Shown: piece by piece, positions 6,786-15,603 of the stretch | Position numbering within the stretch: the stretch's first letter is position 1 | How the letters are laid out: every line of letters begins with the position of its first letter | Source of the DNA: CAZQCI01 sp964592255 | Lineage (GTDB): Bacteria > UBA10199 > SBBF01 | NCBI GenBank assembly: GCA_964592255.1 | Contig: CAZQCI010000029.1 | Location: forward strand, 1 to 22,315 | Reading direction: 5' to 3' | Length of the DNA: 22,315 nucleotides | Position numbers and translations under genes: made by a program | Notes under the pieces: model-generated | What the model was told of the DNA's origin: nothing | Seen by the model: the letters and a program-made list of their open reading frames with translations, nothing else | The model's database searches: none

Positions 6786-9700
6786 ATGCAAAGAAAATTT
6801 ACTTTTAATTTAGGATACTCCATTGTGTTGGCAGCCTTTCTTTTTCTCCATTGCCACGGACCCAAACCAACCGAAAACCACAATCCCACACAACCCACAC
6901 CTCAAAAGAATGAAGGGGGACTCCTTAAAGTATTAACTTACGCCCCCACAGGAAAAGAATTACCCATTACAACAGAAGGCATTACTGTCTTATTTGACAA
7001 AGCCATGGTCCCCCTCACAACCTTGGATGCCGGACGTGAAAAAGCCATCGACGTGCAAATTTCCCCAAAAATAGATGGAAAATTTTTCTGGCTCGGAACT
7101 CACGGATTTATCTTTCGGCCAACCGAAGCTTTCAAACCAGCCACCACTTATAAGGTAACCATTCCCGAAGGGTTAACCTCTCTGGATGGCAGCAAGATTG
7201 AAACCCCTTTAAGTTGGGAATTTTCTACCGTAACCCCGGCTATTATCGCTTCATCCCAAAATGCAACCTCGCTTCCAAAAAATGCTGCCTTCTTTCTAAA
7301 ATTTAATCTTTCTATGAATAAGTCGGATGTTGAAAGTAAAATAAAGATTTTAGATGCCAATACGTCTAAAGAATTAAATACCCCTTACCAACTTTTATGG
7401 TCAGACAACGACCATGAGGTCATTATTCATTTTACCAAAACACTGCCTTGGGATGCCTTCATTCAAGTCAATCTACCCGCTGGATTAAAAGCCGTGTCAG
7501 GGAATCTCACAAGCCATCTTCCTTATTCAGGAATCATGAAAACTCCAAAGGAAAAAGTCCAACTGAACTCCATCGTCATCGGTTATTATGACGAAAAAAT
7601 CTCAACAGATAAAACCAATCAAGTAGATAAAACGGATCGAGTGTGTTTCAAATTCGACCAAGCCATTACTATCAAATCCTTTGAAAATGCCATAACGGTG
7701 GAATCGTCCGAAGAAGGAAAATACCATCCTTACTACTATGGGTTTAGTTATGAATATTATGAAACTCTCAATGCAAAAAAACAAATCGACTCTGTCAATG
7801 GGATGAAAACAATCTGTTCCAGCTTTTTTCACGAATACAACAAAGATTACAAAATATCAGTTAATCCAAAAAAATTGGTTGCTGTATCAGGAGCCACTTT
7901 TGAAGGCACCATCGATGCCACACGCTACCACACGGCACATGCTCCTGCGAATTTAAATGCTAAAGTTGAAAAAAACTTACTCTCCCCTGGCACCACATTG
8001 TCCTTGCCTTATGAAACCATCAATCTCAAAGAAATTGGGTTACGCATCTATAGCTTAAAACCAGAAGACTTTTCAGGAGACATCAAAAATGTCAAAAGTG
8101 AACCGGAAGGAAAATGGGATCAAAAAGATAAAAAATTCATTTACGCCAATCCCCCAACAAGCAAACCGTTATATTATGATTCGTCATTAACCCTCCCTTT
8201 GGATAAAAATTATTTCGCCATCGACACTAAAAAAATGGTTCCTCTGGCAGAAGATAAAATATCTTTGGATACAACAAAAATAGATGAGGCAACCACCTTC
8301 AAAGTAGACTTGGCGGCCTTTAAAAATTTCACCCCTAATTCAGGATTGTATTTAATAGAAGCCATTCCTCTTGGTTTGTCAAAAGGAGAAGCCCCACGCC
8401 CCGTCTATAGCATGGTCCAAATTAGTAATATCGCCTTAGCCCTTAAACGTGAAACTAACCACATGCTTGTTTGGGCCACAGATATTGAATCCGGAAAACC
8501 TTTAAGCCAATTGCCGGTGGAAATTATTTACCGAAAGTCATACTCATCCCAAGGATACACCGAACCTCTTTCAAAACAAGTCACAACGAATAACGAAGGT
8601 GTTGGTATTGTATCGGGCACTTGGACCACACCTGATGATTGGGGCAATACCGTCTGTGCCTTAGTGGATTTACCGGATCAAAAGGCCTACTCTTGCGAAA
8701 ATGATAACATCTTAAAAAATAACTATGATGTTTACCTTTCCAAAGGGCCACATTTCTTTGCTTATCTCTACACCGACCGGCCCGTTTATCGCCCTGGGCA
8801 ACAAGTTTATTTTTCATCCTTCGTACGCGAAGTCAACGAAGGTCGTTACTTCACTCCTAGCAATACTCAAACCTTTAATGTGTTCATCACAGACTCGGCA
8901 GGCGATGAAGTTTATTCAAAAAAAGATGTTAAACCATCCGCTGGAGGCATCATCAGCGACAGCATCACGCTCGGCAATAATGAAGACCTTCCTCGGGGTA
9001 GCTATACATTATTAATCCAAGTTCCTGGGCAAGATACTCCCAAACAAACATTCTCAAAAAACTTCTATGTCACCAGTTATCGAAAACCTTCCTTTAAAGT
9101 GGATGTTAAAAGCGACAAAGAAATTACGAGCCGTAGCCCACTTAAAGCTGTTGTAGAAGGCTCCTACTTTTTCGGGGCCCCCATGCGTGGCGCAAAAACT
9201 AAATGGTCGATCATGACATCCACCTATGTTTTTAAACCAGAAGGTTTCGATGACTTCAGTTTTATCGATGATGATTTCCTACTTCAAAAAACAAATGATT
9301 ATGCAGAAGATGAATATGCCAGTGAATATGAATATGACGTTGTAGCCGAAGAAGGCACTAAAGAAGACACCGATAGCTACGATGACCCGCGCGAATCAGG
9401 GGTAAAGAAACCAAAGAAAGAATTTTTCAAAAACCCCAAAGAAGATTCTGTTAAAAAAATCAAAACAGCCTTAAACACTAAGGGAAAACTAGAAATAAGC
9501 TACACACCTAACCTAAGCAAATACCCCACCAGCCAAATCTTATCCGTTGAAGCCAGTGTGTCCGACCCTACAAATCAAGAGGTTGCCGGAAGTACGGAAG
9601 TCATTGTCCACAAAGGTGATTTCTACATTGGATTGAAACCAGAATCATGGGTTACCGCTTCTAAAAAAGACGCTACCTTCAACTTAGTCACTCTTAAACC

Positions 9701-12700
9701 CGATGGATCCGTCATGGCTAATCAGTCTCTCTCCGTCGATATTATTAAAAGAGAATATCAATTTACAGAACGACAAAATGGAAGCGGCTACTGGGATTTT
9801 GTGTACGAACCCAAAGATACTCTGCTCAAAACCTTATCGGCCTCAACCGATGAAAATGGAAAAACCCAAGTCAGCTACAAAATGCCCGAAGGCGGCACTT
9901 ACCGGATTGTAGCGAAAGGAGAAGACAATCATAAAAACACCTTCCAATCTGCTGTCACCGTTTATGCCTACGGTAACAATTACGTCCCTTGGCATTTAAA
10001 CGAAACCCAAAAATTGGAATTAGTTCCAGATAAAACAAGTTATCAAATCGGTGATACAGCCCATATCTTAGTTAAATCTATTGTTCCCGTCAGCCAAGCC
10101 TTGTTGACTTTAGAGCGTGGAGGGCTTCTTGACTATAAAGTTATCACCATCGGCACCGACAAAGACAATGGTAATGCTCATGCCATCGACATTCCTATCA
10201 CCGAAGGTATGATTCCCAATATCTATATCAGTGTGATCGCTCATGTAGGGCGAAACAAAACACGTGCTCCTCTTATCTTCTATGGACAAACAGAATTAGC
10301 CGTAGAACCAGAATCTAAACGTCTGCAGATCACTTTAACTCCAGATCATCCCAGTGTCACAGATCACCCCAGCGTCTACAAGCCGGGAGAGTCCGTCACC
10401 ATTAAAGTAAAAACCACGGACCCACAGGGCAAACCGCAAAAAGCCCATGTCATGGTCAGTGTTGCTGACGAATCGGTGTTAAGATTGATGAACTATCAAT
10501 TGCCTGACTTGATCAAAAAATTCTTTTTCCGTCGGCCAAATAGTGTCAGTGCATCGTCTTCCCTCGTTTCTTTAAAAGCCGGTGACGGAGGAGTAGGAGG
10601 ATCCAAGATCCGAAAAAACTTTAAAGACACCGCCCATTTCGAGGCTAATTTGGAAACCAACGAAAATGGAGAAGCGGAATTTAAATTTACCCTTCCTGAC
10701 GACTTAACCACATGGGTTATCGAAGCATTAGGTATTACAAAATCAAAAACATCAGCTTCTTTTGCCAAAGAAGAAAAAAATGTTCTGGGAGCTTCACTCA
10801 CAGAAACCGACAACACATTCGTGGGTGGCAACCGCACAAAAATTATAACCACCCTACCCGTTCTCGTTCGCACGGCTCTTCCCCGCTTTGCAGCATGGGG
10901 AGATAGCGTCAAAACCAAAGTGGTGGTCAATAACCAAAATCCTAAAAATGTCTCCGGTAATTTGACAATCAAAGTCAGTGGCGGTGGTGTGCTTAAATCT
11001 CCAAGCACCCTCCCTTTCTCTGTTCCCGCCAATTCAGAAAGCGAAGTTCCCTTTGAAATTTCTATTTTATCCGGCAATCAAGCCCACAGCACGCTCACTG
11101 TTTCTGTTAACGCACAAGGCAAAAACGGAGAAACCATGGACGCCATGGAAACAACCGTTCCCGTACTGGACCGTTATGCCCCTGAAGTTGTTGCCACAAG
11201 TGGAACAACCCAAAAGGAAGAAAAAGAACAAATCGATATTCCTCTTTCCGTCTCTCAAGACAAAGGAGGGCTAGACCTGTCTTTAAAAGCCTCCCTGGGT
11301 TTGGCGATCGCCGATAGTCTACACGGGCTCATTTATTATCCTTGGTATTGCTCGGAACAGAAGTCTGCTTCCGTTTTAGCCATGATCATGGCCTACGACT
11401 TAAGTAAAAATTTAGGGGAAAAATTCTTTAATGCGGTCGCCCCACTTACAAAGAAGGACGGATTAACACCAGATATGAGCTTGTCTGCAAAACAAGAACT
11501 CCTGTGGAATAAAATTAATTCCATATTGGCTGAATTTCCAATCAAATACCAAACCTCAAACGGAGGCATGCGTTACTGGGATACATACTACTCCTATTCA
11601 GATAGCGAAAAAGCTAGTCTATACCCTAGTGCTCAAGTATTTTGGGCCTATCAGTGGGCCAAAAAAGCGGGCTTTTCCGTTGATGCAACATCTGAAGCTG
11701 ACTTGAGAAAATTTCTCATAAACTCGATTGATGAAAATAAACAAACCGATATCAATAGTTACCTCGCGTGGGTTTTGTCCTTAGACAAAGAAAATGTACC
11801 CATGCTTCCGGAGTTTTTAGAAAAATTTAAAACCAATTATCAAAAACTTTCCGTATCAGGTCTGTCTTATTTATTAATGGCTACATCTCATTTCGACAAT
11901 TTACACGATTTCTCAAAAACATTAGCCGGACAGTTGACCTCTTTAGCAAAGCAAGAACCTCGACACACCAGTTGGCCTAACAGTAACTTTTTTTGGTCCA
12001 GTGCCGTTAAAAATACGGCCATGGCGACGCGTGCCTTACTGGCAGAAAATCCTCAAAATCCATTGGTAAATCGGGGACTCAACTTTTTATTCAACCGCAA
12101 ACAAGTGAAAAATATTCCCGAAACCCAAGATCCTCTCTACATTTCAGCATTAGCTTACGATTATGCCAAAGCGATGAAGGAAGATGGCACCAATTTTAAG
12201 GCCACCATCACCTTAAAAGATCAAACCGTTTTGGAAAAAACTTTTGCCAACGACTCTATTTTGGATGAATCCCTCAAAAACATTCCCATCAAAGATATCA
12301 CCGCCCTCGCTCAACCGGTGGACTTGTCCATAAAAAAAGAAGGGGCAGGTACTCTCTATTATTCCGCTACGCTTAAATATTACCTTCCTCCGGATCAAAC
12401 CCCAACACGAGAAGAAGGGCTGATGATATCGCGCGAATATTATTCACTAGATGATGTGAAGGAAGAAAAACCCCTCACCACTTTTAAAGTAGGGGAAAAT
12501 TACAAAGGACATATTATACTCATTGTGCCTCAAGACATGAATTACATCCTGATCAACGATAAATTGCCTGCTGGTTTTGAACCTGTGGATATGCTGTTAG
12601 CGACAACCAGCCTCGCCTTACAAGCAGAAGCAGAAGAAAGTAATGAAAATGAACAAGACAAGGCCATGAGCTCTGAGTACGGTGACGTCATCCTGTCACA

Positions 12701-12920
12701 AGACTACGGATCCAATCACAACTTTACACATCAAGAAATACGCGATGATTCCATTGCCTGGTCCGAGACTATTCTCTCACCCGGAGTATACCATTTGCGC
12801 TACCCCGTCCGAGCCACAACAGAAGGAACCTATCTCATGAGCGGTGCCGAAGCCTTTGAGTTTTATGAACCAGAAATTTTCGCCAGAAGCCGTGGTAGAA
12901 TGATTACTATCACCAAATAA
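6786..12920 (+). CDS. yfhM: Bacterial alpha-2-macroglobulin, thioester type
   Basis: Large periplasmic protease trap; in the family, cleavage of a bait region by a protease triggers the thioester to bind it. The N-terminus has a signal peptide (about 4-22) with a Cys at 23, but the residues before it (FLH) are a poor lipobox, so lipidation is uncertain. Macroglobulin-like beta domains fill the first 1200 residues. ADESVLRLMNY (about 1228-1238) and RKNFKDTAHF (from 1276) bracket a Ser/Gly-rich bait-like stretch (about 1249-1275). LPDDLTTW lies near 1304. The thioester motif CSEQ is at 1522-1525 in YYPWYCSEQ, and an alpha-rich domain follows. At 2044 aa it is longer than the E. coli homologue (about 1650). 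AGGGGA lies 7 nt before the ATG. It follows pbpC, the usual partner. A strongly acidic insert occurs at 821-870. Confidence 0.93.
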   Translation: MQRKFTFNLGYSIVLAAFLFLHCHGPKPTENHNPTQPTPQKNEGGLLKVLTYAPTGKELPITTEGITVLFDKAMVPLTTLDAGREKAIDVQISPKIDGKFFWLGTHGFIFRPTEAFKPATTYKVTIPEGLTSLDGSKIETPLSWEFSTVTPAIIASSQNATSLPKNAAFFLKFNLSMNKSDVESKIKILDANTSKELNTPYQLLWSDNDHEVIIHFTKTLPWDAFIQVNLPAGLKAVSGNLTSHLPYSGIMKTPKEKVQLNSIVIGYYDEKISTDKTNQVDKTDRVCFKFDQAITIKSFENAITVESSEEGKYHPYYYGFSYEYYETLNAKKQIDSVNGMKTICSSFFHEYNKDYKISVNPKKLVAVSGATFEGTIDATRYHTAHAPANLNAKVEKNLLSPGTTLSLPYETINLKEIGLRIYSLKPEDFSGDIKNVKSEPEGKWDQKDKKFIYANPPTSKPLYYDSSLTLPLDKNYFAIDTKKMVPLAEDKISLDTTKIDEATTFKVDLAAFKNFTPNSGLYLIEAIPLGLSKGEAPRPVYSMVQISNIALALKRETNHMLVWATDIESGKPLSQLPVEIIYRKSYSSQGYTEPLSKQVTTNNEGVGIVSGTWTTPDDWGNTVCALVDLPDQKAYSCENDNILKNNYDVYLSKGPHFFAYLYTDRPVYRPGQQVYFSSFVREVNEGRYFTPSNTQTFNVFITDSAGDEVYSKKDVKPSAGGIISDSITLGNNEDLPRGSYTLLIQVPGQDTPKQTFSKNFYVTSYRKPSFKVDVKSDKEITSRSPLKAVVEGSYFFGAPMRGAKTKWSIMTSTYVFKPEGFDDFSFIDDDFLLQKTNDYAEDEYASEYEYDVVAEEGTKEDTDSYDDPRESGVKKPKKEFFKNPKEDSVKKIKTALNTKGKLEISYTPNLSKYPTSQILSVEASVSDPTNQEVAGSTEVIVHKGDFYIGLKPESWVTASKKDATFNLVTLKPDGSVMANQSLSVDIIKREYQFTERQNGSGYWDFVYEPKDTLLKTLSASTDENGKTQVSYKMPEGGTYRIVAKGEDNHKNTFQSAVTVYAYGNNYVPWHLNETQKLELVPDKTSYQIGDTAHILVKSIVPVSQALLTLERGGLLDYKVITIGTDKDNGNAHAIDIPITEGMIPNIYISVIAHVGRNKTRAPLIFYGQTELAVEPESKRLQITLTPDHPSVTDHPSVYKPGESVTIKVKTTDPQGKPQKAHVMVSVADESVLRLMNYQLPDLIKKFFFRRPNSVSASSSLVSLKAGDGGVGGSKIRKNFKDTAHFEANLETNENGEAEFKFTLPDDLTTWVIEALGITKSKTSASFAKEEKNVLGASLTETDNTFVGGNRTKIITTLPVLVRTALPRFAAWGDSVKTKVVVNNQNPKNVSGNLTIKVSGGGVLKSPSTLPFSVPANSESEVPFEISILSGNQAHSTLTVSVNAQGKNGETMDAMETTVPVLDRYAPEVVATSGTTQKEEKEQIDIPLSVSQDKGGLDLSLKASLGLAIADSLHGLIYYPWYCSEQKSASVLAMIMAYDLSKNLGEKFFNAVAPLTKKDGLTPDMSLSAKQELLWNKINSILAEFPIKYQTSNGGMRYWDTYYSYSDSEKASLYPSAQVFWAYQWAKKAGFSVDATSEADLRKFLINSIDENKQTDINSYLAWVLSLDKENVPMLPEFLEKFKTNYQKLSVSGLSYLLMATSHFDNLHDFSKTLAGQLTSLAKQEPRHTSWPNSNFFWSSAVKNTAMATRALLAENPQNPLVNRGLNFLFNRKQVKNIPETQDPLYISALAYDYAKAMKEDGTNFKATITLKDQTVLEKTFANDSILDESLKNIPIKDITALAQPVDLSIKKEGAGTLYYSATLKYYLPPDQTPTREEGLMISREYYSLDDVKEEKPLTTFKVGENYKGHIILIVPQDMNYILINDKLPAGFEPVDMLLATTSLALQAEAEESNENEQDKAMSSEYGDVILSQDYGSNHNFTHQEIRDDSIAWSETILSPGVYHLRYPVRATTEGTYLMSGAEAFEFYEPEIFARSRGRMITITK
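9246..9458 (+). other. Acidic-then-basic low-complexity insert in the macroglobulin
   Basis: Residues 821-870 are dominated by Asp, Glu and Tyr, with runs such as FIDDDF and EDEYASEYEYD. They are followed at 873-891 by a lysine-rich segment (KKPKKEFFKNPK). It sits within one of the N-terminal beta-domain repeats, long before the bait region. It may be a disordered surface loop, a cation-binding patch or a lineage-specific insert; none of these is shown by the sequence. Confidence 0.5.
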
Positions 12921-12993
12921 AAGTCCTCCTCCCTTGAGTGTCGTTGAGGCCGAAGCCCAATGGGATAATTATGTTGTTTTAAGAGGGGAAATA

Positions 12994-14088
12994 TTACGCA
13001 AAAACACTGGGGGATTGAGGCTGGTTCTTTTTTTCTTTCATCTCGTAAACAAGGGTCAACACTTCGGCCATGGCTTCATAAATCTCTTCTGGAATTTCAT
13101 CCCCCACTTCCAAGTGAACTAAAGACCAAGCCAAAGGAATGTTACGGATGATAGGAACTCCTTCTTCATTGGCCATATCAATAATGGCTTGAGCAAACAA
13201 ACGCTGACCTTTAGCCGTCAATGTCGGGGCGCCCATTTCCTCACGATTATATTCAATCACACACGCCACATGAATGGGGTTGGTTACCACTACATCTGCT
13301 TTCTTCACCGCTTTCTTAACATCTCCAAAAGCCATTTCACGGTGTAGACGCCGCCTTTCACCTTTAATATGCGGATCTCCTTCATCCTGTTTGTACTCAC
13401 GCTTCACTTCATCCTTAGACATCCGCATGTTCTTCATAAAATTCCAACGCTGAACCGCATAGTCAAGTACGGCAATAATCACAAAACAAATACAAACTTT
13501 AATGAAAAATTCAAAAATGAAATCCCCGGTTAACTTAGCAGAAGAAAATACATCCAAACGTGATGTCCCCATAATAGGGTTAATGTATTTTTTGATGGTA
13601 ATGTAGGCGATGTAGAATACCACAAACAGTTTCGCCATATTTTTAGCTAGCTCTACAAGAGTAACCACCTTGAACATGTTCTTTAAGCCCTCAATAGGAT
13701 TCAATCTTTCAGGCTTAGGAGCTAAAGGATCACCGGAAAAAATAGGCCCAACCTGAGCCATCCCCACTAAGGCCGCCACGAAAAAACCACTTAAAAACAA
13801 AGGAGCCAATGCTTTGGCCAAGGTCATAAGCCCGGCTTTGCCTAAATCCAATATCAAACTACCATCAATCACTGGGTTTTGAAGGGCTGTAAAACAAGCC
13901 GTAAAGTAACGTTTAAACTCTCCCCCCACGTATTTCAGGCTCATAGAAAAAGCCATAAAGACAACAATCATGACAAAAATCATGCTGATATCCTTACTTT
14001 TAGGAACTTGCCCTTTTTTGCGGGCCTCCCTCAAACGCCGGGGGGTGGCGTCTTCGGTTTTTTCTTGTGATGAGTCTCCACCAGCCAT
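12994..14088 (-). CDS. Type III export switch protein, SctU/FlhB family
   Basis: Inner-membrane protein of type III secretion or flagellar export that switches substrate class after self-cleavage in its cytoplasmic domain. The family N-terminus is clear (EKTEDATPRRLREARKKGQV, 9-28), four membrane helices lie at about 35-53, 90-112, 148-166 and 190-210, and GDPHIKGERRRLHREM (237-252) precedes the cleavage region. The cleavage motif is NPIH (270-273) rather than NPTH. The C-terminal VPIIRNIPLA and IPEEIYEAMAEVL are also typical. The RRRLHRE segment leans towards injectisome SctU rather than FlhB. Length 364 aa is normal. No other secretion gene is in the window. A TACAAT box lies 5 nt before the ATG and the ribosome site is poor. 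It converges with the macroglobulin gene. Confidence 0.88.
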   Translation of the reverse strand: MAGGDSSQEKTEDATPRRLREARKKGQVPKSKDISMIFVMIVVFMAFSMSLKYVGGEFKRYFTACFTALQNPVIDGSLILDLGKAGLMTLAKALAPLFLSGFFVAALVGMAQVGPIFSGDPLAPKPERLNPIEGLKNMFKVVTLVELAKNMAKLFVVFYIAYITIKKYINPIMGTSRLDVFSSAKLTGDFIFEFFIKVCICFVIIAVLDYAVQRWNFMKNMRMSKDEVKREYKQDEGDPHIKGERRRLHREMAFGDVKKAVKKADVVVTNPIHVACVIEYNREEMGAPTLTAKGQRLFAQAIIDMANEEGVPIIRNIPLAWSLVHLEVGDEIPEEIYEAMAEVLTLVYEMKEKKNQPQSPSVFA

Positions 14089-14259
14089 AATTTATTGTAT
14101 CCTAGAATAGACAAGAAACTCCATTAGTTATTATCGGCTTTTAACAGGGTGAGAGTTGTGTGAATTTTTTTTTAAATTTTAGCAACTTTTAATACCCAGA
14201 TACCGATAAAGGGGCCAGACGTTGGTTGTATCCCCGTCCGATTTAAACAAGGAAAATTT

Positions 14260-14451
14260 ATGTTGGAAAAAGAAATTTTAAAAGTACTCAATCGTGTGTC
14301 TCTTCAATTGGAAACCATCTCTCAGGTTCAAAATGAGATCAAAGAAGAGATCACCTCTCTTTATAAACACTTATTAGAACTTCGAGAGCACACTCTTAAA
14401 AATTTGGAAGAACGCTTTCCTCAGCGCCCTATCGATTCTATTTTGAACTAG
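14260..14451 (+). CDS. Small coiled-coil protein (63 aa), unknown function
   Basis: Not recognised. The 63 residues are almost all helix-forming, with hydrophobic residues at heptad spacing from about 5 to 48 (for example ILKVLNRVSLQLETI), and end in a short Pro-containing tail (PQRPIDSILN). There is no signal peptide or membrane segment, so it is probably a cytoplasmic oligomeric or adaptor-type protein. AAGGA lies 6 nt before the ATG, which supports it as a real gene. It is divergent from the SctU-like gene (171 nt between starts) and 168 nt ahead of hemB. A link with the export switch protein, as a chaperone-like helper, is only a positional guess. Confidence 0.6.
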   Translation: MLEKEILKVLNRVSLQLETISQVQNEIKEEITSLYKHLLELREHTLKNLEERFPQRPIDSILN

Positions 14452-14583
14452 CCCCGGCATGCTTTTAGGGGGGCACTGAGAAATAAATTTCAGCTTGCCA
14501 TATTGCGGTTAAAAATAGGCCCGAATGACGTTTTTTTTCTTCACTCAATTTCAAACGATACCACTATCAACTCTTTTGAAAAA

Positions 14584-14613
14584 TTGACAAACGAGTTCCT
14601 CCTCAAGTAAAAC
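14584..14613 (+). promoter_or_regulatory. Candidate hemB promoter close to the start codon
   Basis: TTGACA (14584-14589), an 18-nt spacer and TAAAAC (14608-14613, 4 of 6 matches to TATAAT) would place the transcript start at about 14620, which is the hemB ATG. A 7-bp hairpin CTCAAGT/ACTTGAG (14602-14608/14612-14618) overlaps the -10 box and ends just before the ATG. No Shine-Dalgarno sequence is present, so a leaderless message is possible. Confidence 0.3.
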
Positions 14614-14619
14614 TTGAGA

Positions 14620-15597
14620 ATGCCTTTTCCCATTCAACGCCCCAGAAGATTAAGAAGCCATTCAACTCTTCGGGATATGCTGCGTGAAACAACGCTGCGA
14701 GTGGATGACTTGATCTATCCTCTTTTCATCAAAGAAGGTCTTGCTAAAAAAACGGAAATCAAATCCATGCCGGGTATTTTTCAATTACCCCTGAATGATG
14801 CCGTACAAGAAGCCGTTGAGGCCTGGGAAATGGGCCTTAAAGCCGTATTACTTTTTGGCATTCCACAAAAAAAAGACTCTAAAGCCTCCGGCGCCATGCA
14901 CCCTAAAGGAATCATTCAAACCACCATCAAGGCTATTAAACAAAAAATACCTCAACTGGTCGTCATGACAGATGTCTGCTTATGCGAATACATGGACCAT
15001 GGACATTGCGGCATTATCGATAAAAAAGGGAATGTCGAAAATGATGCTTCATTGGAACTTTTGGCCCAAACAGCTCTCTCCCATGCCGAAGCCGGAGCAG
15101 ACTTGGTAGCTCCCAGTGATATGATGGACGGACGAGTAGCCGCCATTCGTAAAGCATTAGACAAAAATGGTTTTAGCCAAACTCCCATCATGAGTTATGC
15201 CGTCAAACAAGCTTCCAGTTTTTATGGCCCATTTCGTGATGCGGCGGAATCGGCTCCGCAATTTGGCGACCGCAAGACGTATCAAATGGATTTTTCTAAC
15301 GCGCGCGAAGCAATGTTGGAAGCGCGCCTCGATGAAGAAGAAGGGGCCGACATTTTGCTGATTAAACCAGCCCTTTCCTGCCTAGACCTTATTGCCAAAG
15401 TCAAAACACAGACCCATCTTCCTGTGGCTGCTTATCAAGTCAGTGGAGAATATTCCATGATTGCCGCTGCCGGTGATAAAGATTGGATCAATCGGAAAAA
15501 AGCCATTTTAGAATCACTCACCGCCATTAAAAGAGCAGGCGCTCAATTAATTGTCACCTACTTTGCCCGAGAAGCCGCCGGCTATCTGAAAGAATAA
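14620..15597 (+). CDS. hemB: Delta-aminolevulinic acid dehydratase (porphobilinogen synthase)
   Basis: Condenses two 5-aminolevulinate molecules to porphobilinogen, the second step from aminolevulinate towards haem, in the cytoplasm. The start at the ATG gives MPFPIQRPRRLR, aligning with the family N-terminus; a TTG six bases upstream is the alternative. The zinc site is complete: C120 and C122 in DVCLCEY and C130 in HGHC. The two Schiff-base lysines are K196 (SYAVKQASSFYGPF) and K249 (LIKPAL). Length 325 aa is standard. No ribosome site is seen. The next gene, a HAD phosphatase-like protein, starts 6 nt after the stop, so the two are probably co-transcribed. Haem supply would serve cytochromes such as the one at 19413. 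Confidence 0.96.
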   Translation: MPFPIQRPRRLRSHSTLRDMLRETTLRVDDLIYPLFIKEGLAKKTEIKSMPGIFQLPLNDAVQEAVEAWEMGLKAVLLFGIPQKKDSKASGAMHPKGIIQTTIKAIKQKIPQLVVMTDVCLCEYMDHGHCGIIDKKGNVENDASLELLAQTALSHAEAGADLVAPSDMMDGRVAAIRKALDKNGFSQTPIMSYAVKQASSFYGPFRDAAESAPQFGDRKTYQMDFSNAREAMLEARLDEEEGADILLIKPALSCLDLIAKVKTQTHLPVAAYQVSGEYSMIAAAGDKDWINRKKAILESLTAIKRAGAQLIVTYFAREAAGYLKE

Positions 15598-15603
15598 ACA
15601 AAA

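Noticed and set aside
10496..11077. 193-codon open frame on the minus strand
   Set aside because: Lies wholly antisense to the bait and A2M-domain region of the macroglobulin gene, which has clear family motifs there; no recognisable product.
12921..12993. Possible further palindromic repeat between convergent genes
   Set aside because: CCTCCTCCCTT and TTTTAAGAGGGG resemble repeat fragments, but the arms do not pair well; too weak to list.
14089..14259. Riboswitch in the gap before the small coiled-coil gene
   Set aside because: Only T-rich sequence and a loose GGGG/CCCC pairing were seen; no known riboswitch core.
14452..14475. Terminator after the small coiled-coil gene
   Set aside because: Only a 5-bp GCCCC/GGGGC pairing with a long loop and no U tract.
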